Positions 1 through 11,130 of a stretch of DNA of 64,000 bases are shown piece by piece (position 1 is the stretch's first letter; each line of letters starts with the position of its first letter). Position numbers and translations under genes: made by a program. The stretch covers positions 1,121,449 through 1,185,448 of the forward strand of contig NW_019091365.1 of NCBI RefSeq assembly GCF_001949145.1, written 5' to 3'. Source of the DNA: Acanthaster planci (lineage: Eukaryota; Echinodermata; Asteroidea; Valvatida; Acanthasteridae). A model generated the notes under the pieces. That model did not search any database and was not told the DNA's origin. It saw nothing but the letters and a program-made list of their open reading frames with translations.

Positions 1-2339
1 AGAACATTGTTTCATTAATTGTACATAACAGCTGTCGCTCCATTTATCTAAGAATATTGCATAATAAACCGGCCCCACCGATTTTAGTTTTTTTTCGTGC
101 GTTCATGCTTCACATTCTGCCTCCGAAACACAGGGTAGCTTTAACTGTAGGTAGTGTTTAAGCAAATGATTATTTTCTCTGTAGTTTAGCATATGGTGTG
201 AGTAAAGAGCTTTGCTTATCCCGAAATATGTTGATGAAAGCTCAATAAAAGGTCCGTTTTTATTTGTAAGTAATCGGTGGCAGTGAGTTTTGAGTTTAAT
301 TTAAAGGATGCGTAAAGCATTGTATGGCAGTCCATGACGCATCCCCCGCCTTTTACGTGATGAATATGCATATGTCACTGAAAACAAGTCCAAAATTCCT
401 CTCCTGAATGTCCTTGGATGTTCAGCATCTTTGATGGTCCAAAATTATGTCAACTGAGATAATGCAGGATTCGATACAAGTAGTTGCAAATGCAGTTGGT
501 GCAGGTGTCTGTGCCGACACCTACGCGTTAGCCACCCCGTAACTTCTACGATTCTGTTAACTGTTTATTTTATGTGCCGAGTTTGGTTTTTTTTTATTTC
601 AGTGCTGCTTTATCACCAACGTCATTTAAATACAACTTTTTGATTGTCTTTTTCTTTAGTTTATTAGGAGATTGATAGTTTCTATAAATCCAAACATTTT
701 TTTCTCTCCGCGGTATTTCAAAGTCATTGCTATTTTGTCCTGAGGTTCCCAAGTAGACAGACGAGTACGACCAACATGTGAACAAAGCAAACTATACACC
801 TCAAAATAAGGCAAGAACTACTTTTTTCTGTAACTTGTAGTTTTTTCCAAGCAGTAAGTGGGGTCTAGTTCTTTCATTTTTTGTTTGTCTGGATGATGTT
901 CTCCTTGGAATAAAAAAAATTTAAAACTTTTCAAAACATCAAATGTACATTTTCAGCAGTAAAATATCTCATTGGCAAAGTATGCACAAACAAAAAAGTG
1001 GCCCTTAACTGTTTTGGAGTAGTGTATTATGAGAACACGTAAAATTCCACGAACCCCAGTGCGCGGGCCACTGTCGCAGGTAAAGTGTGCCTACGATCTC
1101 TGCAGGTTTTATCGTCTGCCGGCTGTATGCAGGACTCATTTTGCACCAATAAAACGGTTAAGTTGATTGGGCAATGGCAAAAAGGAGCTTTCGCGAAAAT
1201 ATGCAAATTTCTCAAAGTTGTTACCAGTGGCCAATGGTGTTGCGTCTTTGATGCGAGCTGTAGTCATGAAAAATTTCCGCCATGCGACGTCGCAGAAAAC
1301 CGTGTCGATATTAAATGTGAATAATTATCAAGCTTTTTGAAGACGACACGGACTATATTTAAGGTAATTTCAGTTACTTATAGATACTACTATCTGTGTA
1401 GATATACAGAACGCTGTTCTTGAACTATGATAGCCTGTATTGATGAGTGATATTGTGAAAGTTCCTGACACACCTGATGTGTTAGCATGGTTAGGCAGGC
1501 AAAGGATATCCTTATCCCTGGCAGTAGTACATTCGGAGTAGTTCTCTAAGGTTTCACTTTGGATTTGATAGGCCTGCCGTGCCTACTGTGTTGCTTGTTT
1601 GGGGCCGTCATATTTCGGGGTAGACTTTTTCATCTGCGTCGTACTGAGTGGTGCCTGCGTGTCCAGGGAACGGGTGCTGGCTGCGGCGGCGCGGAATGCA
1701 ACTCTAGATTTTGCCTGGGGAGAGTGCTGAAGTTGACAGCTGAAGGCATTGACCTGTTTAACCCAAACCCCTAGGCCAGGTAGGCCTGTGTAAACTTATA
1801 TTAAACAGGTTGAAATCGGAGGATTCAGGACTGTTACTAGTGTTAAGGTTAATCTTGTACATTCTGTACTCTCCCTCGGCTTAGGCTTTGGTAGGCCAAA
1901 CTATATAGTGTAAACATGACAAACCATGTAATTGGGCAAACAAATGTGAAGAAAGACATAGGCCTATGGTGGCCCTGAAAGGACATCACCAATGTCAAAT
2001 TTGGCATGTTATCAGGAGTTTGTGCAACCCGAGGTCACAGCGAGATGAATTAACATAGTTGTAATGGATCTGGATTTGTGACTCTGATAAAACGGGTATC
2101 CGCATCATATCAGAGAATGTAGTGTAGTGGTTTGTTTTCACTGCAAAAGGTGACAAAGCTCCAGGATGTCACAGAGAGTTGCGTCCTTCCATAGGCCCGC
2201 AGGGATGTAATTTTTTAATGGTACTATGGTCAGATGCTATTTGAAAGGAATTGTCACTGAGTTCTAGATGCAAGGGGTCATTTGACACCAATACACCCGT
2301 CCAAAATTCATAACTCACCCCAAGTTGTGAATATTGACA
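1..2339. other. Intergenic, no gene recognised
   Basis: I see no convincing exon here. Open frames are short and resemble no family I know. An AATAAA at 244-249 could belong to the 3' end of a gene left of the window, but nothing else supports that. Confidence 0.5.
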
Positions 2340-2398
2340 TTAACCCTAACAGTCCCCAATCCTTCACCTGTTGGAGGACTGAGGATTGTTAGGGTTAA
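2340..2398. repeat. Short inverted repeat with TTAGGG-like arms
   Basis: TTAACCCTAACA at 2340-2351 is matched by its reverse complement TGTTAGGGTTAA at 2387-2398, giving 12-bp perfect arms around a 35-nt spacer. The arms contain one telomere-like hexamer each. There is no tandem array, so this is a small foldback and not a telomeric tract. Confidence 0.6.
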
Positions 2399-2709
2399 GA
2401 GAGGTTATGTATTGAGGCGGAGTTTGAGGGCAACAATGATGAGCTCAAGTAAACCTTTTGTGCATCCATGGTAACAAAACTAAAAGTAACTAAGAACAGC
2501 TGCCAAGGCACCAGCAATGTATAACTGCTATTTTCACATCCTACGCGTAAATTTATAATTCACTCTCCAGGTCATAAATATTATCATCAGCATTCACGTC
2601 CAAAATTCAGGATGTGCTCTCTGGATCGCAGAGAGTGTCAAGCATTTATTTCCTATAAGGAATGAGATGGATGCACGCACTGGAGGCTGTAAGCCTACTT
2701 GTACACTAT

Positions 2710-2859
2710 GAGCATTTTCAAAATGAGTGGATTCAGCTTAGACTTCGGTTTTGCTGGTTCCAGTCAGTGCTTGAGCAGGTGATTTTGAATGCTGCTTCAA
2801 AATGGCTGGAACCAGTGAAACCAAAGTTGAAGCTGAATCTACTCTTTTGAAAAATGCTC
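2710..2859. repeat. Long imperfect foldback (hairpin) repeat
   Basis: The left arm 2710-2763 and right arm 2806-2859 are reverse complements at 45 of 54 positions, counted by eye without gaps, around a 42-nt spacer. Both arms begin with GAGCATTTT and end at CTGGTTCCAG when read inward. The mismatches are scattered, as in a pre-miRNA or an aged snapback MITE. The short open frame across it has no recognisable domain. Whether it is transcribed cannot be told from sequence. Confidence 0.85.
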
Positions 2860-3239
2860 TATGTGTGTGGCAAACCCAGTCAATGACCCATGACCCTTGC
2901 TCAGATTCATAGATATCAAGTGACTTTATAGAAGGGGCCTTGGTCTGCCTTACCAGTATTCACGACCTGAGGAGCGAGCCATAAAGTTACATGTAGAACA
3001 TAAACATGGAGGTCAATATTGATTCACAATCTGGTGGGACAGTCATAAATTTTGAACGTGACTATTGAGGTCAGTGTTTGCCACTTGGGACAAGCTGTGA
3101 ACTTTTGATGTGAACAATGGCATCAATAGAATAGTGACAATTGGTGGTGTCCCTTCAGAGCCACCATACAATGTACATGTATAACATGTACAGTAGTGAA
3201 CAATGTATTATGTACAGTGTACAACAGTGTTGTATGACT
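2860..3239. other. Intergenic, no gene recognised
   Basis: No exon or repeat that I can name. It contains several ACATGTA-type words around 3160-3190. Confidence 0.4.
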
Positions 3240-3370
3240 TGAATCCAGGACTCAGAGTTGAGTCACACTTGAGTTACTTTTTTCATGACTCAGACTCAAC
3301 TCGAGTCACATTGAACAATGACTCGGACTCGACCACGATGACTCGGACTTGAGCTTGGCGACTCATGACC
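3240..3370. repeat. GACTC/GAGTC-rich degenerate satellite patch
   Basis: The stretch is dominated by variants of GACTCGGACT and GAGTCA on both strands, in irregular spacing. It resembles the better-ordered block at 3820-3932 and the patch at 46287-46445. No coding role is apparent. Confidence 0.55.
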
Positions 3371-3819
3371 ATATACGCTGTCAAAAATTAATTTGTAATC
3401 ACCCGTGGTATCACTGGTTTGCATGCGTGGAGCATCGTCGCAGTGCACATTTTCCACTTCGCCCATTTATGTAGGCTAAATATCCACTGATGAGTCAACC
3501 AGATGCGTCATGTTCCATATCCACAAACTGTGCGGTGGTTATCAGACTATGCGTTGGCCGCACATTTGTTATTTACACTCGAGTACAGGTGTACATGTCC
3601 AGCCTCATAGTCTCCAGAACCAGTCACGAATATAAACACTTTTAGTGAAATGGCCAGGCTCACCTGTAAATTAAAAATGCGTGGCCTGCACTGGGCGTGT
3701 GAAGTTGCTTGGGCTTGGGCGAAAAGGTTGTGTGTTGGAATGGGCGTTTTCGAAATGACTGGATGTTCCTCTGTGGTTTGATACACTTACATGTAGAATA
3801 ATTGGCTGAACAACTTGAT

Positions 3820-3932
3820 TCATGCCTTGTGACCCATGACTCGGACTCGGACTTGAGGTTTGTGACTTGTGACTCATACTTGGACTCGAGGTTTGTGACT
3901 CAAGACTTGGACTCAGACTTGAGTCTTGAGAT
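3820..3932. repeat. GACTCGGACT minisatellite, unit about 33 bp
   Basis: The phrase ACTCGGACTTGAGGTTTGTG recurs in diverged form about every 33 bp, roughly three times, with nested GACTC and GACTTG words. On the minus strand it gives a Ser-Gln/Thr-Ser-rich open frame (3671-3973). That frame is a consequence of the repeat and is not evidence for a protein. Confidence 0.65.
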
Positions 3933-4089
3933 GTGCATGTATGTGCATTGTATATTTTTTGTATGCCTTGCAATCTGCATTAAAATGAAGCCCAGCGCTA
4001 TATTTCAAGGGACTTGTAATCTCAGACAATGGTCACTTTCAAAAGTCTTCACTCTTGTCTGTGTTTTTAATTAACTGTGGAGAAACAAA

Positions 4090-4120
4090 CTGTTGAATAA
4101 TTTTTTGAATTGAATTAGTA
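4090..4120 (+). mobile_element. Possible LINE 3' tail (TTGAATTGAATT)
   Basis: A TTGAATTGAATTAG run follows an AT-rich stretch. Short GAATT-type microsatellites are common 3' ends of CR1/L2-like retrotransposons. No coding part of an element is visible next to it, so the call is tentative. A similar and better tail is at 8431-8470. Confidence 0.3.
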
Positions 4121-4296
4121 CAGGCGATACACAATATAGTGCACCACCAAGAGGTCACAACAGAAAGGGCACTTTTTGCTATGCATTGTGGGGAAAGTCA
4201 ACAAATTATATATGCCCACTGTGTGAGGCCAACTTAATTTTTTCCTGATTTTTTTAATTAGAATTTTCCTTCCCTTTTATATGCAGATTTACAGGC

Positions 4297-4354
4297 TATT
4301 TCTCTGGATATCCTGGCACAACTATATTTCTCTGGATATCCTGGCACAACTATA
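4297..4354 (+). repeat. Direct tandem duplication, 28-bp unit x2
   Basis: TTTCTCTGGATATCCTGGCA followed by CAACTATA occurs twice head to tail, essentially identical. This is a recent small tandem duplication. No gene is attached. Confidence 0.85.
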
Positions 4355-6799
4355 AACGTAGAAGAATATCTCTGGAAACAGCTCAACAATATATGTAAGT
4401 AGGATTAGTTTAAATCCTTATCAGATTTGGTTTAATTGTTGCGAAGATACTTGTATTATATTGCTTTCACTTTTTTAAGTGTTTGAATTAAACTTTAGGA
4501 GTGAAAGGTACCTTGATTGAGTACTTTGGTTTCCGGGGAAAAAGTACCTTTTGTTGTACCTTGCATTTTTTTTCACTGGTACTTAACTGATGCAATTATC
4601 TGAGAGTGTGGTAAAAATGTTACCTTCAGAAAATTCATCTGGAGTAGAAAGGGTAAAAATAGCTCCCTCGAAAGGACCCTTAAAACCCTCCTTTTATTGT
4701 AACTGTCAAAAGCAGTCAAAAATTCCTTCCACTTGATTTCCCCCATTACACAGACACATATGGGAAATTTGACTGGTTTTGACTGATAGGACAACTGGTT
4801 CAAGAATATGACTTTGCAAAGGAGGATTAAGGAAGATTTTATAAAAACTACTTTGAAAAGCAAATTGTATCGTGCATAGAGCTAAGGATGGTCTTACATC
4901 AAGCAAGCACGGGTTTAGCATGCAGAAAGGCAACCAGCAGGGCTTTAACGTAGCTTCAAAATGTCAGTCTTGATAATTGCTCAAATATGTAAACTGTATT
5001 GCAGGGACACATTCCCAAAGCCATCCGTTGAGTCTTTTCTAACTTTAGTTACCAAATATGCGTAAAAAAATATATCTTATTGTCATACAAACCTCCGGCT
5101 CCTCCAGATTTTGTAAAGATCAAAGTAAAATAGGTGGGCGGGAGCCAATTTAGTTGACTTGCTCGTTTTATTTGTAGGCCTAGATTCACTTTCAAAAGGA
5201 AATGTGTTTATTCTTTCCAAACAAGAAAGTTGTTGGTAATGATGAATGACTAGGGTAAATAGAATTTTCTGTTTGGAGTTACCGGGCATCTTTTGAAAAG
5301 TTTCAAACCCCTCCGCTTCACTCCAACTGAATAACAACATTAATGAGAGATCTCGCTGGGAGTTTTTGTTAGTAAACGTGTGGGCAGAGAAAATGTGTAA
5401 CCATAATGTAATCGCGAATAAAATGTGTAACCCTTGACGCAGCCGTGAAAAAACCTCACACGTGAACTTTTCACCCGGACTGGAACTTTGTCAACTAAAG
5501 GTTAACGAAACCTTGCAAGCGAAATATTGCCAAAATTGAGATGTGTTCAACTACTCCATCTTCTCAATACGAGTGAATTTTCACCTCTACGCGGTTACTT
5601 GATAGTGGTTTCGAAGGGTATGTCATCAGTGCAGATGTGTGGGCCAGTGTGAGGTTTTTTAATGCTTGTTCAAAAATGCGTTCACAAGATGAAATGTGAG
5701 AGAAATGACTTCTAAGAGTGCCGACGTGTGACCTTTTTGCCACGGTGAGCAAACCAGAGCGTAAATTGAACCTTAAGGCAGCTTGAAGCATGCACCATGG
5801 CTGGGAAAGGGTTCCAGAGTGTTTTTGTGAGTTTGTTTCTGCATGCAATTGGGGACCCTGAACAATAGAGGACAATAAGGTCCCCGATTGACAACTGTGT
5901 ACAAAATATATGGGTGGTCTTCTAAAAAAGTTGAAGTACGAACAATAGAGGAACAACAGGGGGTCCCCAGTTGCAGGCAAATACACACTTGTGTGTTTGT
6001 GTGTGTCGGTGTGTTTAGGGAGGGGAGGAAGCTGCGTGTCGCGGATCTTGTAGCTTTAAAACTTGGGTTTGATTTTGGTGTTAGTTTGTGGTCGCTTTCG
6101 TTCCGAAAATGATATGGCACTGGGAACGATCGAATGCTGAGACCACCATGGTACATATATGTTAAAGTTGCATTTTAGTTGCTCAGAGTTGACCCGACAC
6201 GTATATTAAAGCGGAAACCTGCTTTGACGCGATGACTGCCGTCTATAAATAAAGGCATCACCTTTTGAGGATCCAACATTTTCATTCATTGCTTCTGCAC
6301 GCTCTTATTGGAGGAGGTTCAATGGTAAATCAAGATTAGTTGCATTTCTTTTTCAATCTGGATTCTATCACTCAACGTATATCGTGTCGGCTCAAATAAC
6401 CGTGATCGGGTGTTTTGAGTTGGTGCAGACAAAGTGCACATATATCTGCACAGCTATCTGTGACGTAACTGCATGGGGCATGCCCCTTCATCCTCGCCCA
6501 AGGCCCAGTACCTGGGCTGTGCCCCCCCCCAAGTTAAGAATGAAAAAATCTGATGATACTCTGCCTAGGTCAGTGTTTTAGCTTTCACTTCATGAGATCG
6601 AGGTAGTTTAGATCCAAAAAATGAGGGTCTCCATGTGCCCCTGCAAACTTTACCCATGCTAAGCCAATTATACCCAACCAGATCAAGTGAGAGCCCAACA
6701 GATAAAGGGGGGGGGGGGGGTTCTAGCTCTTTTGCCGGATATTGCACTCTTTTAGCTGGATAGTCTTTGTGGTTCTCGGAATTATCATGTACAATCTGC
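4355..6799. other. Intergenic, low-complexity patches only
   Basis: The open frames here (up to 140 codons on the minus strand at 5564-5986) show no domain. GT-rich sequence lies at 5989-6015 and a run of G at 6708-6720. No exon could be supported. Confidence 0.45.
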
Positions 6800-6802
6800 C
6801 TT

Positions 6803-7000
6803 GAGCAGAAGCACCCCCTCGTCGGTTGAAAAGAGCAATCTTTGTCGAGAGTGCTGTAGCGATACGACCGTAACTTGTACACTTCTTTATTATTGGCCTG
6901 TGAACCAGCAAAGTGCAGTTCCTACCAAGGGGCCTGCTTTGCTAGGAAAATTGCGCCCTCTCTTGGGCCAGCTCGGGGCTCATAAGATCACGACTGAGCA
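6803..7000 (+). repeat. Dispersed 200-bp repeat, copy A
   Basis: Shares ordered blocks with 48995-49206 and, inverted, with 54758-54952. The blocks are GCACCCCCTCGTCGGTTGAA, then GTGAACCAGCAAAGTGCAGT, then GGCCAGCTCGGGGCTC. The same order and spacing in three places defines a dispersed element. I see no coding capacity and no clear terminal inverted repeats; a SINE or a non-autonomous DNA element are both possible. Confidence 0.85.
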
Positions 7001-8255
7001 AATGAAGTCAAGGTTAAGTTTCAGTCTGTACGCAGAAGTTTTTATCGAAGTACTTTACTGAATGTATTTTTTTCAAATCTCATTGCACTGACACAACGAT
7101 TTGGTTATTTAACAAAGTGCTCATTGGTTGTTTTATTGATGGCTCAGTTGTCTTGATTGGTCACATGGTTGCCCTTTCAAGTTTCGAAAGTCACGATTGA
7201 GCGTGAAGTAGCTTGACCTTTCACTCCCGAGTCTGCCTATCAGTATCAGTTTCTGAAAGGAAACACTGCTCATTGCCCGCTAAATCGGTAAAGAGTGTAT
7301 TCTCAGTCACCTAGAGGGGTAGTGACCTGGTTTTTATGTCGCCGTTCTTTCTTATTGAAGTACTATCTTTAATTTATTCTAAACTTCTGTATTACTTTAG
7401 AGACCTTTCCTAGCGCAATATTCCTAGTCATGGGAAGTCCACAAACCGTGGACTCTGCATAATAATATAAATCAAATTTTTAGTCAAAAATAACGGAACC
7501 TAAGTTTTTTGTTTGCGATACATGCGATACAATTCCTTCCACCGACGAACAATTCTTCGCGTGCGAAGCGGCAAGCTGCAAAGCCTGGTTCCGGCACGCA
7601 ATCCGCGATACCACCTTGTGGTCCGACCCGACAGAGCCCGGTGCGTTTTTACTGCTGTGTCGATATGTACCTAGCGCGCCGAAGCGCAAAGTTTAGCCGA
7701 CCCTGACTCGGGCATTGCCCCCCGAACCCCTACCTACACGCTCGCCATGCACTCCCATCGCGTGACGCATGGTTGGCCTACTTTTCGATTCGGCGGCATC
7801 AATGGACTTTATAATTCGTTGTTCGATCATCACACAGAGGCATACGGCATCAAGCTGCCACTCTTTACTTCCAACACGTTGGTCAAGTTCAAAAGGCGAG
7901 AGTAAACTTAGCACGGCTCAGCAAGCTGGGATACCCGTACGCGGTAACATTGCCCATGGGATAGAAAGCCTCAAGGACCTGGGAATTCGCACTTGGCTCG
8001 TGGACAGTGTGAGATTACAATGTAATTCTCCAGAACTGAAGAAAGAAAGCTGCAAGCGGTGTTCGGTGAAAGCCCAGTGCGGATATCTTTCTTTAAAAAT
8101 AAAATAAGTATCAATAAAAAAAATCTGGTTTGTTGTCTTGAATCACTATTAATTGCCAACCTGAGAAGATTGCATTGTCTTTTTAGCAAAGCCGCCATTG
8201 CAAACAACTTAGAAATTGTATAGGCAAAATGACATAAACCTAATCGTTACAGTCG
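7001..8255. other. Intergenic, no gene recognised
   Basis: A relatively GC-rich patch at 7550-7770 opens frames on both strands, but they lack any recognisable domain. I find no splice pattern that joins them. Confidence 0.4.
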
Positions 8256-8470
8256 TTGTCTTGTCTCGTCCAGTTGTCCCGTTTTGTCCTTTTTTGTTCA
8301 AGGCATGTCTACATGAGACCTAGTCTTTTTGATAATGCCTCCATTATAGCCTGCAGCTTCTTCTTTTCGTTCGCTTTATTTTGTCGCATATTTACTCCTT
8401 GTGTTTATTTTGTCATATTCCATACATGGCATAATGGAAATAAACGTTGAATTGAAAATTGATTTGAATT
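8256..8470 (+). mobile_element. Probable LINE 3' end with TTGAATTGAA tail
   Basis: A T-rich stretch ends in GGAAATAAACG followed by imperfect TTGAATTGAA repeats (about 8431-8478). A poly(A)-like signal running into a short pentamer microsatellite is typical of the 3' end of CR1/L2-type retrotransposons. The upstream open frame is T-rich and not an identifiable reverse transcriptase, so only the untranslated tail seems to be present. Confidence 0.5.
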
Positions 8471-8478
8471 GAAATTTG

Positions 8479-9799
8479 TAATTAGAATGTGCATATTTCA
8501 ATGCTGTTATAAGAAAACTTTCACAGCGTTCGAGTGTTGCATTATATTTAGACCATGTAAAATTCCTGGTTTTTATACACTTGATATTTCAACCAAGGGG
8601 GTTGTTTAAACGTAATGGTTAATACTCAAGCTGTACCAGTTTCATTTCATCTCAATCTGAAAAGACTTAAACTGGCGGTGGCACAGCAATCATATGCACA
8701 TTCTTTAGCTTGACACACGCGTGCATTTGGCAAATCACTAAAGCCTATCGTCGATAGGCATGTACGGCGCGTACCATTTGTCTACAAACGCTGTGACACT
8801 GCATTAATGGCTGCTAATTCTGGTATCTGATCTCAGGAAACTACGTCAGCCCTGTCCTTGGGCGTGGACATTAGAGTCAGTGCGTTATGTATCTCAGCAT
8901 CCGACCACTGTCAGCGTGGCTGTTATTTTTTGAGGGGGTCATTGGCTTAATTTTCAGTCCGGCGAGAAGCAAAGCAATCAGCCATATACGAACCGATAAA
9001 CCATAGAGTGGGAGGGAGTCACTTTTTTTCCTTTCATCTTTCGTTTTCTTTTCTTCTGCTTTTTGCCATGTTTGTCCTGTTAATTTCAGTGTTTTTTGGG
9101 GGGGAACTCTCTTCCTTAACCCCCCCCCCGCAACGTCCATGCCGACCATTGACTTGATTCAAACCAGGGGCTCTGTCAACGCAAAGGTGGAACTGAAACT
9201 AACATATGGGCACATGTAAATGTCTTCAGTTCAAAGTCCTGCGCATCGTTTTTTTTTGACACCGTATTCATTTTCTATGTACCAACAGACATTTGTCAGC
9301 TCACTCAGAAGGTCAGCGGACATCACCAAATTCTAGTTACCAGTTATTCACCTCTTTAGGGACTTGGGTGTCACTGTTGGAAAAAATCCCGAGATTGTGA
9401 TCGTGTGGGTTTTGGCACGCAGTTAATTTCTCTTAAAAGGTCACGCAACGTGATGCGGTGATTTCAGTTAACTTGTAGTTGGGAAACATGTCTAGGATGG
9501 ATAACGCACCCCTCCAGAATCGAGAGGACAGTTACTTCTGACCCAATTACATAGAATTTTGTCCAAGAGGGCTCTCAAAACTCCATTGAGTTTTGAACTA
9601 ATTACATCAAAAGGAGAAGAATATGTTGGCTATCAAACCCAATCAAGTGTAGAGCTGGTTCCGGGGTTCGTTGAAAAGGTCCAGGTGCTCCCCAGAAATT
9701 GTAATTTTTCTATTTGAGGGCGGCTGTTTAAAGCTCTGTGATCACCGTGAATTAGTGTTAATGCGACAGGCTTCAAGGTGGAAAGGGACCATTCTAACC
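8479..9799. other. Intergenic, no gene recognised
   Basis: Contains a 17-bp palindrome GCCTATCGTCGATAGGC near 8743-8759 and homopolymer C at 9120-9129. No exon is supported. Confidence 0.4.
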
Positions 9800-9850
9800 C
9801 CACCAAAATGGCTCTTTTCGACCAATGAGGGGGTGCATCTGCTCAAGGCG
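9800..9850 (-). repeat. Dispersed 200-bp repeat, copy D (fragment)
   Basis: About 50 bp matching the terminal block of the repeat, in the same orientation as the copy at 54758-54952: AAATGGCTCTTTTCGACCAA followed by TGAGGGGGTGCATCTGCT. Only the end with the conserved GGGGGTGC motif is present, so it is a truncated copy. Confidence 0.7.
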
Positions 9851-10924
9851 TAGAGTTTCCGTTTGGAAGTAAAAAAATCACACAACCTTAATACAGACAA
9901 GGCCAAAATGTCATCTTCCCGCGTCTGCGTCATAATGCAGATTATTATCGGTAGCCTATATCTCTTCAACTGTCACAGCTGAGATAAACATTTAACCCAT
10001 TTCAATACAAAATTAACAATATGGGTTTCTGAATTAAAAAGGGGGAAGCTGCTTAAAAGTTCAAATGAAATTACTGCTGCTGTATTTTTCCAATAGATAT
10101 AAATTTCCTCGTCCGTTCAGTGTATTTTATATTTTTTAATTGTTTCAGTAAAATTATGTGTTTGTTTGTATGGGCGGCACCGCGCCGCGCCTGACATCGA
10201 TCAGTTTAACACGCTCGCTTGCAGACGAGAGCCTATTCCATGCGTGCAGATTTCAAGATTAGTTCTGGAATACGACCTCCTCCTGAACCCCAGATCTCGA
10301 CAGAACAACGGGCATGTACTATCGTGCATTCAACCAGAAAACGTGGCGCATGCTAGTAATCGGTTAGAGATCCATTGAAACGGTTGCTTTTCTTTCCCTC
10401 CACTGTTGTTCCCGTCAAGATTTTCGATATTGATAGAAAGATATAAACCTTATTCTTGTGTCTGACGAATCATGAGCGCTATGGCTTGGACTTAGGTTGA
10501 AGTTGAAAATTCATAACACCGGAGCTCACGCTTCATTGACACCATCGTCTGCTAACCAATCAACATCCTCTGTCACCATCCAAACATAAAATGACTTTAT
10601 AACTGCTCTGATTGGCTGATAAGCTGCGTTGAATAAAATCTGAATGCGTGCATGTATCCGACGCTCCTGCGAAGCGCACGGCGAGGTAGAAGGGATGATA
10701 CCGAGACCTGCCTGACATGGGGTCGCAAGGGATTTTTTCAGGGGACCCATTTTCGTTTGGGGAAAGTTATCCGAGGGGCCAAGCGTTCATCGGCTAAAAG
10801 TTTATAAACAAGGGCCAATGGGGTCATGTTGTTTCAGGTTTCCTTTTAAGCAAATTTGTGATTTTCATCTGCTGTTTCTGTTTCTTTCTCTTCCTCCTTT
10901 TTCCTGTTTTAAATGTTTCAGCGG
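9851..10924. other. Intergenic, no gene recognised
   Basis: No exon, RNA gene or repeat that I can name. Short open frames only. Confidence 0.4.
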
Positions 10925-11130
10925 GTACCGCAAATTCGAACCAGCCAATTCGATTCGAACCAGCCAGCCGACACCGGCAAGCGCGGTGGTCCAGTGGTTA
11001 AGACGTCTGCACTAGTAAGCTGGGTTCCCACCCGAGTACGCTTGTGGGTTTTTTCCACAAGCTTTCGGGGGCACACTGAGTATACAGTGTTAAATACACG
11101 TCAGGCAGGGCAAATTCAAAATTAATTTGT
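10925..11130 (+). mobile_element. tRNA-derived SINE-like element
   Basis: GCGCGGTGGTCCAGTGGTTA at 10980-10999 carries a match to the RNA polymerase III A box (TRGYNNARNNG, TGGTCCAGTGG). It is followed about 35 nt later by GGGTTCCCACCC, a degenerate B box. The remaining sequence does not form an intact tRNA, so a tRNA-derived SINE fits better than a functional gene. Just upstream, ATTCGAACCAGCCA occurs twice. The right boundary is uncertain. Confidence 0.5.

Noticed and set aside
2340-2398. Interstitial telomere sequence
   Set aside because: Only one TTAGGG-type hexamer per arm and no tandem array.
3671-3973. Ser-rich minus-strand frame of 100 codons
   Set aside because: Its composition is produced by the GACTC minisatellite.
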